Assembly (NCBI RefSeq): GCF_009765965.1 | Contig: NZ_LMUL01000017.1 | Location: forward strand, 293,060-348,279 | Source: Caulobacter sp. S45 | GTDB taxonomy: Bacteria; Pseudomonadota; Alphaproteobacteria; Caulobacterales; Caulobacteraceae | Direction of reading: 5' to 3' | DNA length: 55,220 bases | Shown: positions 1-7,910 of the stretch, piece after piece | Position numbering within the stretch: the stretch's first letter is position 1 | How the letters are laid out: each line of letters begins with the position of its first letter | Program-made: the position numbers and the translations under genes | Notes under the pieces: generated by a model | What the model was told of the DNA's origin: nothing | The model's input: only the letters and a program-made list of their open reading frames with translations | Database searches by the model: none

Positions 1-293
1 GGGCGCGCCGGCGCCTTACGCACGGGCTTGCCGTCGGCCGAGGAGACTGGGACCAGACGCCGCCAGGCGTCTTCCGGCGCGACCTGCGGCTTGCCGGGGC
101 GCTCGTCCTCCACCCGGCCGGCATAGGCGTCCAGCGCCGCCTCACGCGTGGCGAAGGCCGGTCCAGTCGCTTCGGTGACGAAGCGCACGGTCCCGCCCAG
201 CCGTTCGGCGTCGCTTTCGCGGGCCGCAAATCCGCGTGGGAGATGCAGGGCGGCTTCGGCCGTTTCGGCCACGGGATAGAGGATCGCCGTCAT
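1..293 (-). CDS. Hypothetical protein, partial (3' end outside window)
   Basis: A leftward reading frame opens with ATG at 293 (MTAILYPVAETAEAAL) and stays open to the first base of the window, giving 97 residues with no stop, so the C-terminus lies outside. The codons have the strong G/C third-position bias of the neighbouring genes, which supports real coding. The visible part is soluble, with no signal peptide or membrane segment, and is rich in Ala, Glu and Arg, with a basic Lys/Pro/Ala stretch at the edge (GKPVRKAPARP). I do not recognise the family. It is divergent from the serine hydrolase that starts at 391, so the 97-bp gap may carry promoters for both genes. Confidence 0.6.
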   Translation of the reverse strand, partial: MTAILYPVAETAEAALHLPRGFAARESDAERLGGTVRFVTEATGPAFATREAALDAYAGRVEDERPGKPQVAPEDAWRRLVPVSSADGKPVRKAPAR

Positions 294-390
294 CGGTTTC
301 GATTTTGCGGCCTGAGCCGCTCCCAGCCAAGAGCGCGTCCCCTCCGAAGGGTGGGATGCACAACGGCCCTGCGCCCGCTACAAGGCGGAC

Positions 391-1512
391 ATGCCGATGT
401 CCATGACCGAATCCGCCCGCTTCGCGCCCGTGCGCCAAACCTTCGACGCCACCTTCGCCGCTGGCGAGGAGCTGGGCGCGCGCTTCACCCTGGTGCGGGA
501 CGGCGAGGTGGTGCTGGACATCTGGGCCGGCCACGCCGACCGCGAGCGCACCCGCCCGTTCGACGCCGACACCCTGACCCCGGTCTTCTCCACCACCAAG
601 GCCATCGCCTCGGTGCTGATCGCGCGGCTGGTGGACCAGGGGAAGCTGGACTACGGCCAGACCGTCGCCAGTGTCTGGCCGGAGTTCGCCCAGGCCGGCA
701 AGGGCGAGATCACCGTGGCCCAGGTCATGTCCCACCAGGATGGGCTTGCCGGTTTGCCCGAGCCGATGGACCCCGGCCTGTGGATGGACTGGGACGTGAT
801 CGTCGACAAGCTGGCCGCCATGGCCCCGCTGTGGCCGCCGGGAACGGCCTCGGGCTACCACCCCATCACCTTCGGCTTCACCGCGGGCGAGATCTTCCGC
901 CGCGTGGACGGGCGCACCATGGGCCGGGCGCTGCGCGAGGACCTGGCCGAACCCTTCGGCCTGGACCTGTGGATCGGCCTGCCCGACAGCGAGTTCGGCC
1001 GTGTCGCCGAGCTGGAGCGTCCCCACCGTTTCGCTGATTTCGGCAAGATCACCGAGCCCAAGAAGCTGGCCTTCCTGACCAAGTGGGCCTCGCCCGGCGG
1101 TCGGGGCGCGCAGGCGTGGCGGCGCGCGGAGATTCCCTCGGCCAACGGTCATGTCACCGCCCTCGGCATGGCGCGGCTGATGAGCGCGCTGGCGTGTGGG
1201 GGCGAGCTGGACGGGCGCGCGGTGCTGAAACCGGAAACGGTCGAGGCCGCGTCGCGCGAACGGATTCGGGGCCACGACCTGGTGCTGCCGTTCGAGATCA
1301 GCTGGGGCGCCGGCTTCATGCGCAACGTCCCCAACATGATCTACGGGCCGGGCCAGGGCAGTTTCGGCCACTCCGGCTGGGGCGGCAGCTGCGCTTTCGC
1401 CGACCCCGAACGCCGCCTGTCGGGCGCCTACGTCATGAACAAGCAATCCCCCGACCTGATCGGCGACCCCCGCGCGGTGAGGCTGATCGAAGCGGCGTAC
1501 GGGTGTTTGTAG
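391..1512 (+). CDS. Serine hydrolase, beta-lactamase/EstB-esterase family
   Basis: A 373-residue serine hydrolase of the class C beta-lactamase/EstB fold. Visible landmarks are the SxxK nucleophile motif S67-T-T-K70, a Tyr motif at Y156 (GYHPITFG) as in EstB-type esterases, and an HSG triad (H327-S-G329) in place of KTG. This pattern is typical of carboxylesterases of the family rather than of true beta-lactamases. There is no signal peptide, so a cytoplasmic esterase is likely. Three in-frame ATGs lie at 391, 397 and 403; the first has an AAGG ribosome site about seven bases upstream. The substrate cannot be inferred. It stands alone, convergent with the aldo/keto reductase gene. Confidence 0.88.
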   Translation: MPMSMTESARFAPVRQTFDATFAAGEELGARFTLVRDGEVVLDIWAGHADRERTRPFDADTLTPVFSTTKAIASVLIARLVDQGKLDYGQTVASVWPEFAQAGKGEITVAQVMSHQDGLAGLPEPMDPGLWMDWDVIVDKLAAMAPLWPPGTASGYHPITFGFTAGEIFRRVDGRTMGRALREDLAEPFGLDLWIGLPDSEFGRVAELERPHRFADFGKITEPKKLAFLTKWASPGGRGAQAWRRAEIPSANGHVTALGMARLMSALACGGELDGRAVLKPETVEAASRERIRGHDLVLPFEISWGAGFMRNVPNMIYGPGQGSFGHSGWGGSCAFADPERRLSGAYVMNKQSPDLIGDPRAVRLIEAAYGCL

Positions 1513-1572
1513 GCCGAGCGAGGGGGCAGGCCCAGACCCGACGCCGCCCACTCCCAGGAACCCCCGCGCCGA

Positions 1573-2559
1573 TCACCTCCCGGCGTCGCCCCTACGATAT
1601 TCAATACTCACTTCGTCCAATTGCGCCTTCAAGGCGCTATCCAGGTCGTAATCCGCGGCGGCCAGCGTATCGCCGAGTTGTTCAACCCGGCTGGCGCCCA
1701 GGATAACCGATGTGATGGTCGGATTTGCAAGAACCCAGGCTACGGACAAAGTCGCCATCGCCGTTCCGTGTTGTTCCGCGATCTTCTGCACCTGAGCAAC
1801 CGTCTCAAATTCCCGCTCGTGCCAGTATCTCGCCTGATACATTGCGCCGAACTGACCTAGCTCTGGCGAAAAGCGGCCCGTTTCAGGCGTATCGTTATGC
1901 TTGTATCGGCCGCTTAGGAGGCCCCCGGCGAGGGGATTGAACGGTATCACCGCAAGCCCGTCTTCCTGGGCCAACGGAAAGAGCTCACGTTCCACCTCAC
2001 GAAACAGCAGGTTGTAACGTGGTTGAGCGGACACGAAGCGCGTCAGCCTGAGTGCGTCCTGCCGCCCCAGAACCCTTGCCAGGCGGTAGGCGAGCCAGTT
2101 CGACACTCCGATGTAACGCGCTCTGCCCGAGCGCACGATCATGTCCATCGCCTCCGCCACTTCGTCGATCGGCGTGGCGGGGTCGTCCATGTGCAGCTGA
2201 TAGAGGTCGACGTAATCAGTGTTTAGGCGGTGCAGGGAGGCGTCGATGGCGTCCAGGAGGCGCTTTCGCGAGTTGCCGACGTCCCAGGCCGCGGGACCCA
2301 TTTTGCCGCCGCCCTTGGTTGCGAGGATGAACTGCCCGCGCTTATCTTTGAGCCACCGGCCCGTAATGATTTCTGCGCCGCCGACCCTGGCGCCCGGTGG
2401 ATAGATGTCCGCGGTGTCGACGAAGTTCACTCCGGCTTCAGCCGCCCTATCGAGGATTCGATGGGCTTCAGCCTCGTCCGTCTGCTTACCGAAGGTTCCG
2501 GTGCCCAGGCACAGGCGGGAGACTGTTAAGCCCGTTCGACCGAATGGCTTGAACTGCAT
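1573..2559 (-). CDS. Aldo/keto reductase
   Basis: A 328-residue NADPH-dependent aldo/keto reductase (TIM barrel). The catalytic tetrad is visible as D48 (FVDTAD), Y53, K82 (ATKGG) and H123 (YQLHMDD), and the C-terminal cofactor-binding segment contains SVILGASRVEQL. The frame stays open upstream, but ATG at 2559 is chosen because family members start with M-x-x-x-x-x-GRTGL and a GGAG lies just upstream. It is transcribed divergently from a TetR regulator, with two matching palindromes in the gap, so TetR-controlled expression is likely. Codon use in this pair is visibly less G/C-biased than in the neighbours, hinting at later acquisition. The substrate is unknown. Confidence 0.92.
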   Translation of the reverse strand: MQFKPFGRTGLTVSRLCLGTGTFGKQTDEAEAHRILDRAAEAGVNFVDTADIYPPGARVGGAEIITGRWLKDKRGQFILATKGGGKMGPAAWDVGNSRKRLLDAIDASLHRLNTDYVDLYQLHMDDPATPIDEVAEAMDMIVRSGRARYIGVSNWLAYRLARVLGRQDALRLTRFVSAQPRYNLLFREVERELFPLAQEDGLAVIPFNPLAGGLLSGRYKHNDTPETGRFSPELGQFGAMYQARYWHEREFETVAQVQKIAEQHGTAMATLSVAWVLANPTITSVILGASRVEQLGDTLAAADYDLDSALKAQLDEVSIEYRRGDAGR

Positions 2560-2629
2560 GGGAACTCCTGCGTCGGAGGAACGGGCGGCTGCGCTCGCCA
2601 ATCGGGCGCCGGAAGGGCGCTGTGGATTG

Positions 2630-2645
2630 TATAGCGGTCGATATA
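2630..2645. promoter_or_regulatory. Predicted TetR operator, copy 1
   Basis: The 16-bp near-palindrome TATAGCGGTCGATATA lies in the divergent aldo/keto reductase-tetR gap. Together with the second copy 46 bp away it fits the symmetric consensus TATAGCGATCGCTATA. Position and symmetry suggest that the adjacent TetR protein binds here. This is inference only. Confidence 0.6.
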
Positions 2646-2675
2646 TTACGGGAGCGGCGGGCGTCAATGACAATT

Positions 2676-2691
2676 TATAGGGATCGCTATA
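2676..2691. promoter_or_regulatory. Predicted TetR operator, copy 2
   Basis: TATAGGGATCGCTATA is the second imperfect copy of the palindrome, 31 bp upstream of the tetR start codon. Its reverse complement matches copy 1 at 13 of 16 positions. A dimer bound here could block tetR initiation, giving autoregulation. Confidence 0.6.
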
Positions 2692-2721
2692 TATAGGCGA
2701 GGAGGCTAGAGCGGAAAGCAG

Positions 2722-3303
2722 ATGGCGCGTCCACGGGTGTTCGATGTCGACAAGGCCGTAGAGACGGCCACCGATCTTTTCTGGCGGAACGGCTATGAGG
2801 CGACGTCGCTGGCCGATCTGACCGCTGCGATGGGGATTACGCCGCCAAGTTTTTATTATGCATTCAGCAGCAAATACGGTCTCTTCAAGCGAGTGCTCGA
2901 ACATTACACGACCACGCGGTTGAGCTACGCGGAAGATGCATTGAACCAGCCGACTGCGCGGGACGTGGCGGAACAGACGTTATTGCGGCTCGTCGATCTC
3001 TATACGGACCCCACCCGGCCGCCGGGCTGCTTGATCATGAATAACGCCTTGCCCTGCAACGAGAATTCTACGCCGTTACATCGGGAGCTTGCCGGCTCTC
3101 GAGCTGCGCGGCGCGCGAGACTGTGTGACCGCCTCATACGAGCCCAAACCGACGGCGATCTGCCCGCCGACTGTGACCCGGACGGACTTGCGGGACTCAT
3201 CCTCGTCGTCGGATGGGGATTGGCCTTCGCCGCGCAGTCGGGCGCGACGCGCGACGACCTCCAGCGCACCGTGGCGACCGCCCTTAAGGCATGGCCGAGT
3301 TGA
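2722..3303 (+). CDS. TetR/AcrR-family transcriptional regulator
   Basis: A 193-residue TetR-family repressor. The N-terminal helix-turn-helix is clear at about residues 10-55 (TDLFWRNGYEATSLADLTAA followed by MGITPPSFYYAF and SSKYGLF). The remainder is an all-helical ligand-binding and dimerisation domain containing a Cys-bearing GCLIMNN segment, as in TetR proteins of the YdhM/NemR-like group, some of which sense electrophiles through Cys. The gene is divergent from the aldo/keto reductase, its likely target, and two TATAGCG...CGCTATA palindromes lie between them. Codon use is less G/C-biased than in the surroundings (for example the TTTTTATTATGC stretch near 2851), which fits a transferred regulator-enzyme pair. 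The inducer is unknown. Confidence 0.9.
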   Translation: MARPRVFDVDKAVETATDLFWRNGYEATSLADLTAAMGITPPSFYYAFSSKYGLFKRVLEHYTTTRLSYAEDALNQPTARDVAEQTLLRLVDLYTDPTRPPGCLIMNNALPCNENSTPLHRELAGSRAARRARLCDRLIRAQTDGDLPADCDPDGLAGLILVVGWGLAFAAQSGATRDDLQRTVATALKAWPS

Positions 3304-3431
3304 TACCCTAGCTTGCGAAGGCGTAGATTCGCTGCCTGACGATGGCGCTTGACCTACGAAAGGCCGAGGTCAGCTCGGGTTGAAAGCAACTATGGGCGCC
3401 TAAGCAGAAAGTCGCCGGCGTTGCCGCCTTC

Positions 3432-3917
<486 letters not shown>

Positions 3918-3996
3918 GGCGGGCTCTGTCCTACGCCGGCGGGTCCGGTCCGCCGCGAGGGTACGCGACGGACCGATTTCCTCAAGCCCGGTGTGT

Positions 3997-5025
3997 TCAG
4001 GCCGGCTCGCGCACCAGCAGGCCGCGCTGGTCGAGCAGCTGGGCGATCTGCACGGCGTTGAGCGCCGCGCCCTTGCGCAGGTTGTCCGATACGCACCAGA
4101 AGGCCAGGCCGTTCTCCACCGTGGGGTCGGTGCGCAGGCGGCTGATATAGACGGCGAACTCGCCCTGGCTTTCCTTGGGGGTCATGTAGCCCCCGTCCTC
4201 GCGCTTATCGACCACCATGACACCGGGCGACTCGCGCAGGATCTCGCGGGCGTCGTCCTCGTCCAGCGGGGTCTCGAACTCGACATTGACCGATTCCGAG
4301 TGGCCGACGAACACCGGCACGCGCACGCAGGTGGCGGTCAGCTTGATCGACGGGTCCATGATCTTCTTGGTCTCGGCCACCATCTTCCACTCTTCCTTGG
4401 TGGAGCCGTCCTCCATGAAGACGTCGATGTGGGGGATGACGTTGAAGGCGATCTGCTTGGTGAACTTGTGCGGTTCGGTCGGGCCGAGCACGAACACGTT
4501 CTTGGTCTGGTTCCACAGCTCGTCCATGCCGGCCTTGCCCGCGCCGGAGACCGACTGGTAGGTCGAGACCACCACCCGCTTGATCTTCGCCGCGTCGTGC
4601 AGCGGCTTCAACGCCACCACCAGCTGGGCGGTGGAGCAGTTGGGGTTGGCGATGATGTTCTTCTTGCGGAAGCCCTCGATGGCGTCGGGGTTCACCTCCG
4701 GCACGATCAGCGGCACGTCGGGGTGCATGCGCCAGGCCGAGGAGTTGTCGATCACCACCGCACCTGCCTGGCCGATCTTCTCCGACCAGGCCTTGGACAC
4801 GTCCCCGCCCGCCGACATCAGCACGATGTCCACGGAGGAGAAGTCGAAGCCCTCGATGTCCTCGCACTTGATGCTGTGGTCGCCGAAGTCGACCGACAGG
4901 CCGAGCGAGCGGCGCGAAGCGACGGCGTGGAGCTTGTCCACGGGGAATTTCAGCTCGTCCAGAATGACCAGCATTTCGCGGCCCACATTGCCCGTGGCGC
5001 CAACGATTGCGACGCGATAACCCAT
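3997..5025 (-). CDS. asd: Aspartate-semialdehyde dehydrogenase
   Basis: A 342-residue enzyme converting L-aspartyl-4-phosphate to L-aspartate-4-semialdehyde with NADPH, the branch point to lysine/diaminopimelate, threonine and methionine. The Rossmann motif VGATGNVG is at residues 8-15, the catalytic cysteine is C130 (NPNCSTAQ), and the SVSGAGKAG phosphate-binding segment and a C-terminal VPVFVGHSESVNVEFE segment are present. The length is normal. The start has an AGGAGA ribosome site immediately upstream. It is a monocistronic-looking essential gene whose upstream region is shared with the divergent GYF_2 protein gene. Confidence 0.96.
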   Translation of the reverse strand: MGYRVAIVGATGNVGREMLVILDELKFPVDKLHAVASRRSLGLSVDFGDHSIKCEDIEGFDFSSVDIVLMSAGGDVSKAWSEKIGQAGAVVIDNSSAWRMHPDVPLIVPEVNPDAIEGFRKKNIIANPNCSTAQLVVALKPLHDAAKIKRVVVSTYQSVSGAGKAGMDELWNQTKNVFVLGPTEPHKFTKQIAFNVIPHIDVFMEDGSTKEEWKMVAETKKIMDPSIKLTATCVRVPVFVGHSESVNVEFETPLDEDDAREILRESPGVMVVDKREDGGYMTPKESQGEFAVYISRLRTDPTVENGLAFWCVSDNLRKGAALNAVQIAQLLDQRGLLVREPA

Positions 5026-5179
5026 CGCGCTCTCCTAACCTTATCGATCCCGGTGCGGGGAGGGGTCGAGGTACGCCCGGACGGCCAGCGACACAAGGTG
5101 GGCGCGCGATACGCTGGTGTCCTCGCCGCCGGTTTTTGGGCAAGCTCTCGGGCGAATCGAAACGAAGGGACAGGCCGCC

Positions 5180-5770
5180 ATGGCCTCATCGTCTTCAAGC
5201 CCCGTGTCGCACCTCTGGTATGTCCAGGCCGGGGACGGCGTGTGGGGGCCCTATACCGAGGCGCGCATGGCCGCCTTCCTGGCCGAGGGGCGGATCGCGG
5301 CCGCGACTCCGGTATCGCCCTGGAGCGCGGGGCCGTTCATCTCGCTGGCCAACACGCCGGAGTTCGCCGTCCTGTCGAAGCCCCCCGGGGCGGCGGCGGT
5401 CCAGCCGTCTTTCCCGACGCCACGGCCGCCCGCGCCCACCGCCGCAGCGCCGCAACCCGCCTACGCCGCGCCGGATGTCGTCCCGATCGCCGGTGCGGCG
5501 CGGCCGCTGCTGGTGTGGGCCTTCCTGGCCGCCATCCCCCCGTCCACCTTCCAGGCGGCGTTGGCGTCTTTCGGGCCCTGCGTGGCGATCCGCACCGGCC
5601 TGTGGCTCGTGCGCGCGTCGATGGGGCCGGCGGCGCTGCGCAACGCCCTGTCGCGGCACATGCGGGGCGGCGACACGCTGCTGGTGGTCGAGGCGTCGCT
5701 GGAGCAGGCGGCGTGGTTCAACCTCGACCAGGTTTCGGAGCACGACCTGCGCCGCCTGTGGCTCGCCTGA
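5180..5770 (+). CDS. GYF_2 (DUF4339) domain protein
   Basis: A 196-residue protein with an N-terminal GYF_2-like domain at about residues 9-60: LWYVQAGDGVWGPYTEARM followed by FLAEGRIAAATPV and W-x-AGPFISLAN. This is the characteristic W-Y ... GPY ... G-x-I...TLV pattern. A Pro/Ala-rich linker (PTPRPPAPTAAAPQPAYAAP) leads to a C-terminal region resembling no family I know; it ends in helical, weakly hydrophobic segments. ATG at 5180 is preferred over the upstream in-frame ATG at 5117 because AAGGGA precedes it and the domain begins right after. Function is unknown; GYF-type domains usually bind proline-rich peptides. Confidence 0.75.
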   Translation: MASSSSSPVSHLWYVQAGDGVWGPYTEARMAAFLAEGRIAAATPVSPWSAGPFISLANTPEFAVLSKPPGAAAVQPSFPTPRPPAPTAAAPQPAYAAPDVVPIAGAARPLLVWAFLAAIPPSTFQAALASFGPCVAIRTGLWLVRASMGPAALRNALSRHMRGGDTLLVVEASLEQAAWFNLDQVSEHDLRRLWLA

Positions 5771-5838
5771 CCCCCTGCGACGACCGTGCATGACGGTTTG
5801 GTTTCCCGCCGCTTAACCGTTCGGAAATCGGCTGATAG

Positions 5839-5863
5839 GATTCTAGTCAGGCGATTCGGAATC
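5839..5863. promoter_or_regulatory. Cluster of three GANTC (CcrM) sites
   Basis: Three GANTC pentamers (GATTC at 5839, GATTC at 5853, GAATC at 5859) fall within 25 bp upstream of the phoH leader. In Caulobacter-type bacteria GANTC sites are methylated by CcrM, and promoters carrying them can be GcrA-controlled. A cell-cycle-linked promoter for the leader is inferred, not shown. Confidence 0.4.
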
Positions 5864-5922
5864 GTTTCCTTGTCCAGCGAGTCGCCATCGTGAGGTCAGC
5901 GTGACGGCATCCATGCGTTGGG

Positions 5923-6030
5923 GGTCCGAAGGACCGCCACCTGCATTTTTGGAGAGCGGACCACCTTCCGCGCTCATCGCCGTTTCGCCCTCGTTTGCAA
6001 GGACGCCGCCTCTGGGCCGCGTCCTTTTTT
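5923..6030 (+). ncRNA. Candidate structured leader or small RNA upstream of phoH, ending in an intrinsic terminator
   Basis: The segment contains a GGTCC-GAA-GGACC hairpin (5923-5935). The same GGTCCG (5923-5928) can instead pair with CGGACC at 5957-5962, so two exclusive folds are possible. It ends in GGACGC (6001-6006) pairing with GCGTCC (6019-6024), followed by six T residues (6025-6030), a good Rho-independent terminator located inside the upstream region of phoH. Either a small RNA ends here or this is an attenuator. I do not recognise an Rfam family. Confidence 0.4.
6001..6030 (+). terminator. Rho-independent terminator in the phoH leader
   Basis: A 6-bp G/C stem (GGACGC with GCGTCC), a 12-base loop and a T6 tract, 34 bp upstream of the phoH start codon. 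No recognised gene ends just before it, so it either terminates the upstream leader or small RNA or attenuates phoH. Confidence 0.65.
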
Positions 6031-6063
6031 CTTGTCTCATCCCCGCTCCCACGGAGGTTTACG

Positions 6064-6855
6064 ATGACCAAGCGTGCAATGAAGCGTCTGGTGCGTGAAG
6101 GCGAGTTCGACGCGGGTCAGTTTGACCCCGTCCCCTACGATCGCAGAGCCGGGAACGATGAGAATAAGGTGCGGCGATTGCCCGTGGAACGGCGCTGGTC
6201 GCCGATGGGCGGCGATGAACCGCGCGACCAGGGCTATCTGAAGACCATCAAGGCGAAGTCGCCGGGCCAGACCCAGCTGATCGAGGCGGTGGACGAGCAC
6301 AGCATGGTGCTGGCGCTCGGGCCGGCCGGCACCGGCAAGACCTATCTGGCCATCGCCAAGGCGGTCGAGGCGCTGGAGGCCGGCAAGGTCGGCCGCATCG
6401 TGCTGTCGCGCCCGGCGGTGGAGGCGGGCGAATCGCTCGGCTTCCTGCCCGGCGAGATGGAGGACAAGCTGGCCCCCTATCTGCGGCCGCTCTACGACGC
6501 CCTGTCCGACCGGCTGTCGATGAAGCGGGTCAAGAGCCTGATGGCCGAGGGCCTGATCGAGATCGCGCCCATCGGCTTCATGCGCGGCCGGACCCTGAAC
6601 AACGCCTTCGTAGTGATCGACGAGGCGCAGAACTGCACCTATGGCCAGCTCAAGATGCTGCTGACGCGGCTGGGCTGGAACTCGACCATGGTGGTCACCG
6701 GCGACCCGGCCCAGTCGGACCTGCTTCCGGGCATCTCGGGTCTGGCCGATGTGGCCGACCGGCTCGACAAGCTGAGCCAGGTGGCGGTGGTGCGGCTGAT
6801 GGACGTGGATATCGTCCGCCACCCGCTGGTCGCCAGCATGCTGGGCGTGCTGTAG
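6064..6855 (+). CDS. PhoH family ATPase
   Basis: A 263-residue cytosolic PhoH-family P-loop ATPase. Walker A is GPAGTGKT (residues 86-93), Walker B with acidic pair is VVIDEAQN (183-190), and the sensor-like VVTGDPAQSDL segment follows, as in superfamily-1-like helicase cores. It lacks the N-terminal KH-like extension of the longer PhoH/YbeZ proteins that sit beside ybeY, so it is probably the second, shorter PhoH paralogue. ATG at 6064 is chosen because ACGGAGG lies nine bases upstream. It is preceded by a leader with an intrinsic terminator and three GANTC sites. Family members act in RNA metabolism or phosphate stress; the exact role is uncertain. Confidence 0.9.
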   Translation: MTKRAMKRLVREGEFDAGQFDPVPYDRRAGNDENKVRRLPVERRWSPMGGDEPRDQGYLKTIKAKSPGQTQLIEAVDEHSMVLALGPAGTGKTYLAIAKAVEALEAGKVGRIVLSRPAVEAGESLGFLPGEMEDKLAPYLRPLYDALSDRLSMKRVKSLMAEGLIEIAPIGFMRGRTLNNAFVVIDEAQNCTYGQLKMLLTRLGWNSTMVVTGDPAQSDLLPGISGLADVADRLDKLSQVAVVRLMDVDIVRHPLVASMLGVL

Positions 6856-6877
6856 GTCGGGTTGCTCCAGCAGGAGC

Positions 6878-6990
6878 GCGTGCTTCGAGACGCGCTTCTG
6901 CGAAGCGCTCCTCAGCATGACGAACATGGGTGCGGTCCACTTCCATTCGTCATCCTGAGGAGCCCCGCAGGGGCGTCTCGAAGGACGCAG
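6878..6990. repeat. Palindromic intergenic repeat, copy 1
   Basis: Two inverted arms (6878-6924 and 6946-6988) share GCTTCGAGACGC at the outside and CTCCTCAGCATGACG inside. Each arm has its own variable G/C hairpin (GCGCTTC-TGC-GAAGCGC; CCCC-GCA-GGGG). It lies between convergent phoH and purQ. The same element recurs at 25975 and 49447, so this is a dispersed repeat of the REP/BIME kind and may double as a bidirectional terminator. Confidence 0.85.
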
Positions 6991-7005
6991 AACCGAACCC
7001 CGGTC

Positions 7006-7668
7006 CTAGACGCTCGCCGCCACGCTCTGGAACACCAGCGCCCCGTCGGCGGAGCCCAGTTCGGTTTGGAAGGCGCGGTCGGGGTGGGGCATCAGGCCTA
7101 GGACGTTGCCCTTGGCGTTGACGATCCCGGCGATGTCGCGGGCCGAACCGTTGGGGTTTTCCTGATAGCGGAACACCACCTGGCCTTCGCCCTCCAGGCG
7201 GTCGAGGGTGGCCTCGTCGGCGAAGAAGTTGCCCTCGCCGTTGCCGATGGTCATCACCGCGTCGCGCCGGTCGCCATAGGCGGCGGTGAAGCGGGTCTGG
7301 CCGTTGGTGATCTCCAGCGCGATCGGCTTGCACACATACTTCAGCGCGGCGTTGCGCAGCAGGGCGCCGGGCAGCATCCCCGCTTCGCATAGCACCTGGA
7401 AGCCGTTGCAGATTCCCACCACGGCCACCCCGCGCTCGGCGGCGGCGGCCACTTCGCGCATCACCGGCGACTGGGCGGCCATGGCCCCGCAGCGCAGGTA
7501 GTCGCCGTAGGAGAAGCCGCCCGGCAGCACGATCAGGTCCAACCCCTCGGGCAGGGCGGTCTCGGCGTGCCAGACCATTTCGGCCTTGGAGCCGGTCGAG
7601 CGCTCGATGGCGACAGCGCAGTCGCGATCGCAATTGGCCCCGGGGAAGACGACGACGGCGGACTTCAC
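7006..7668 (-). CDS. purQ: Phosphoribosylformylglycinamidine synthase, glutaminase subunit
   Basis: A 220-residue class I glutamine amidotransferase that supplies ammonia to PurL in step 4 of de novo purine synthesis. The nucleophile is C87 in GICNGFQ, and the His/Glu partners lie in the C-terminal [10 protein letters not shown]. The start is GTG at 7668, whose GTGA overlaps the purS stop codon by four bases; the family's conserved N-terminus ([15 protein letters not shown]) begins exactly there. It works with PurS, encoded upstream, and with a separate small-type PurL not in this window. It is the last gene of a purC-purS-purQ operon. Confidence 0.95.
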   Translation of the reverse strand: MKSAVVVFPGANCDRDCAVAIERSTGSKAEMVWHAETALPEGLDLIVLPGGFSYGDYLRCGAMAAQSPVMREVAAAAERGVAVVGICNGFQVLCEAGMLPGALLRNAALKYVCKPIALEITNGQTRFTAAYGDRRDAVMTIGNGEGNFFADEATLDRLEGEGQVVFRYQENPNGSARDIAGIVNAKGNVLGLMPHPDRAFQTELGSADGALVFQSVAASV

Positions 7669-7910
7669 GCGGGCTCCAGGCTGACGCGATACCCTTCGAT
7701 CACCATGTTGGCGAGCAGGCGTTCGCACATGGCGCGCACGCGATCCTCGGCCCGGTCGGGATGCTCGTCGCCCAGCTCGAAGGCGATGGTCTTGCCCACC
7801 CGCACCTCGGCCACGTCGTCGAAACCCAGGCCGTGCAGGGCGCCTTCGATGGCCTTGCCCTGGACGTCCAGCACGCCGGGCTTCAGGAATACCTCGACCT
7901 TCGCCCGCAT
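7665..7910 (-). CDS. purS: Phosphoribosylformylglycinamidine synthase subunit PurS
   Basis: An 81-residue structural subunit of the PurSLQ FGAM synthase complex; a PurS dimer bridges PurQ and PurL for ammonia transfer. The conserved pattern [20 protein letters not shown] and the C-terminal [12 protein letters not shown] are diagnostic of the family. The ATG at 7910 overlaps the purC stop by one base (TGATG) and its own stop overlaps the purQ start (GTGA). Translation of all three genes is therefore probably coupled, which fits stoichiometric complex assembly. Confidence 0.95.
   Translation of the reverse strand: MRAKVEVFLKPGVLDVQGKAIEGALHGLGFDDVAEVRVGKTIAFELGDEHPDRAEDRVRAMCERLLANMVIEGYRVSLEPA

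Noticed and set aside
142-1551. 469-aa leftward reading frame opposite the serine hydrolase
   Set aside because: It mirrors a gene with clear SxxK, Tyr and HSG motifs, has Gly/Ala/His/Arg-rich antisense composition, and shows no family pattern.
1573-3303. Mobile element carrying the aldo/keto reductase-tetR pair
   Set aside because: Codon bias is weaker than in the neighbours, but no integrase, terminal repeat or target duplication is visible, so only possible transfer is noted.
5923-6030. 6S RNA or SRP RNA
   Set aside because: It lacks the long central-bubble rod of 6S RNA and the GGAAGCAGCC-type motif of SRP RNA.
5901-6098. 65-aa frame in the phoH leader
   Set aside because: It spans the terminator hairpin and the phoH start and has no ribosome site or family resemblance; RNA structure explains the region better.
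6878-6990. CRISPR-like repetition
   Set aside because: The repeat is inverted and dispersed singly at about 20-kb intervals, not a direct-repeat array with spacers; no cas gene is present.
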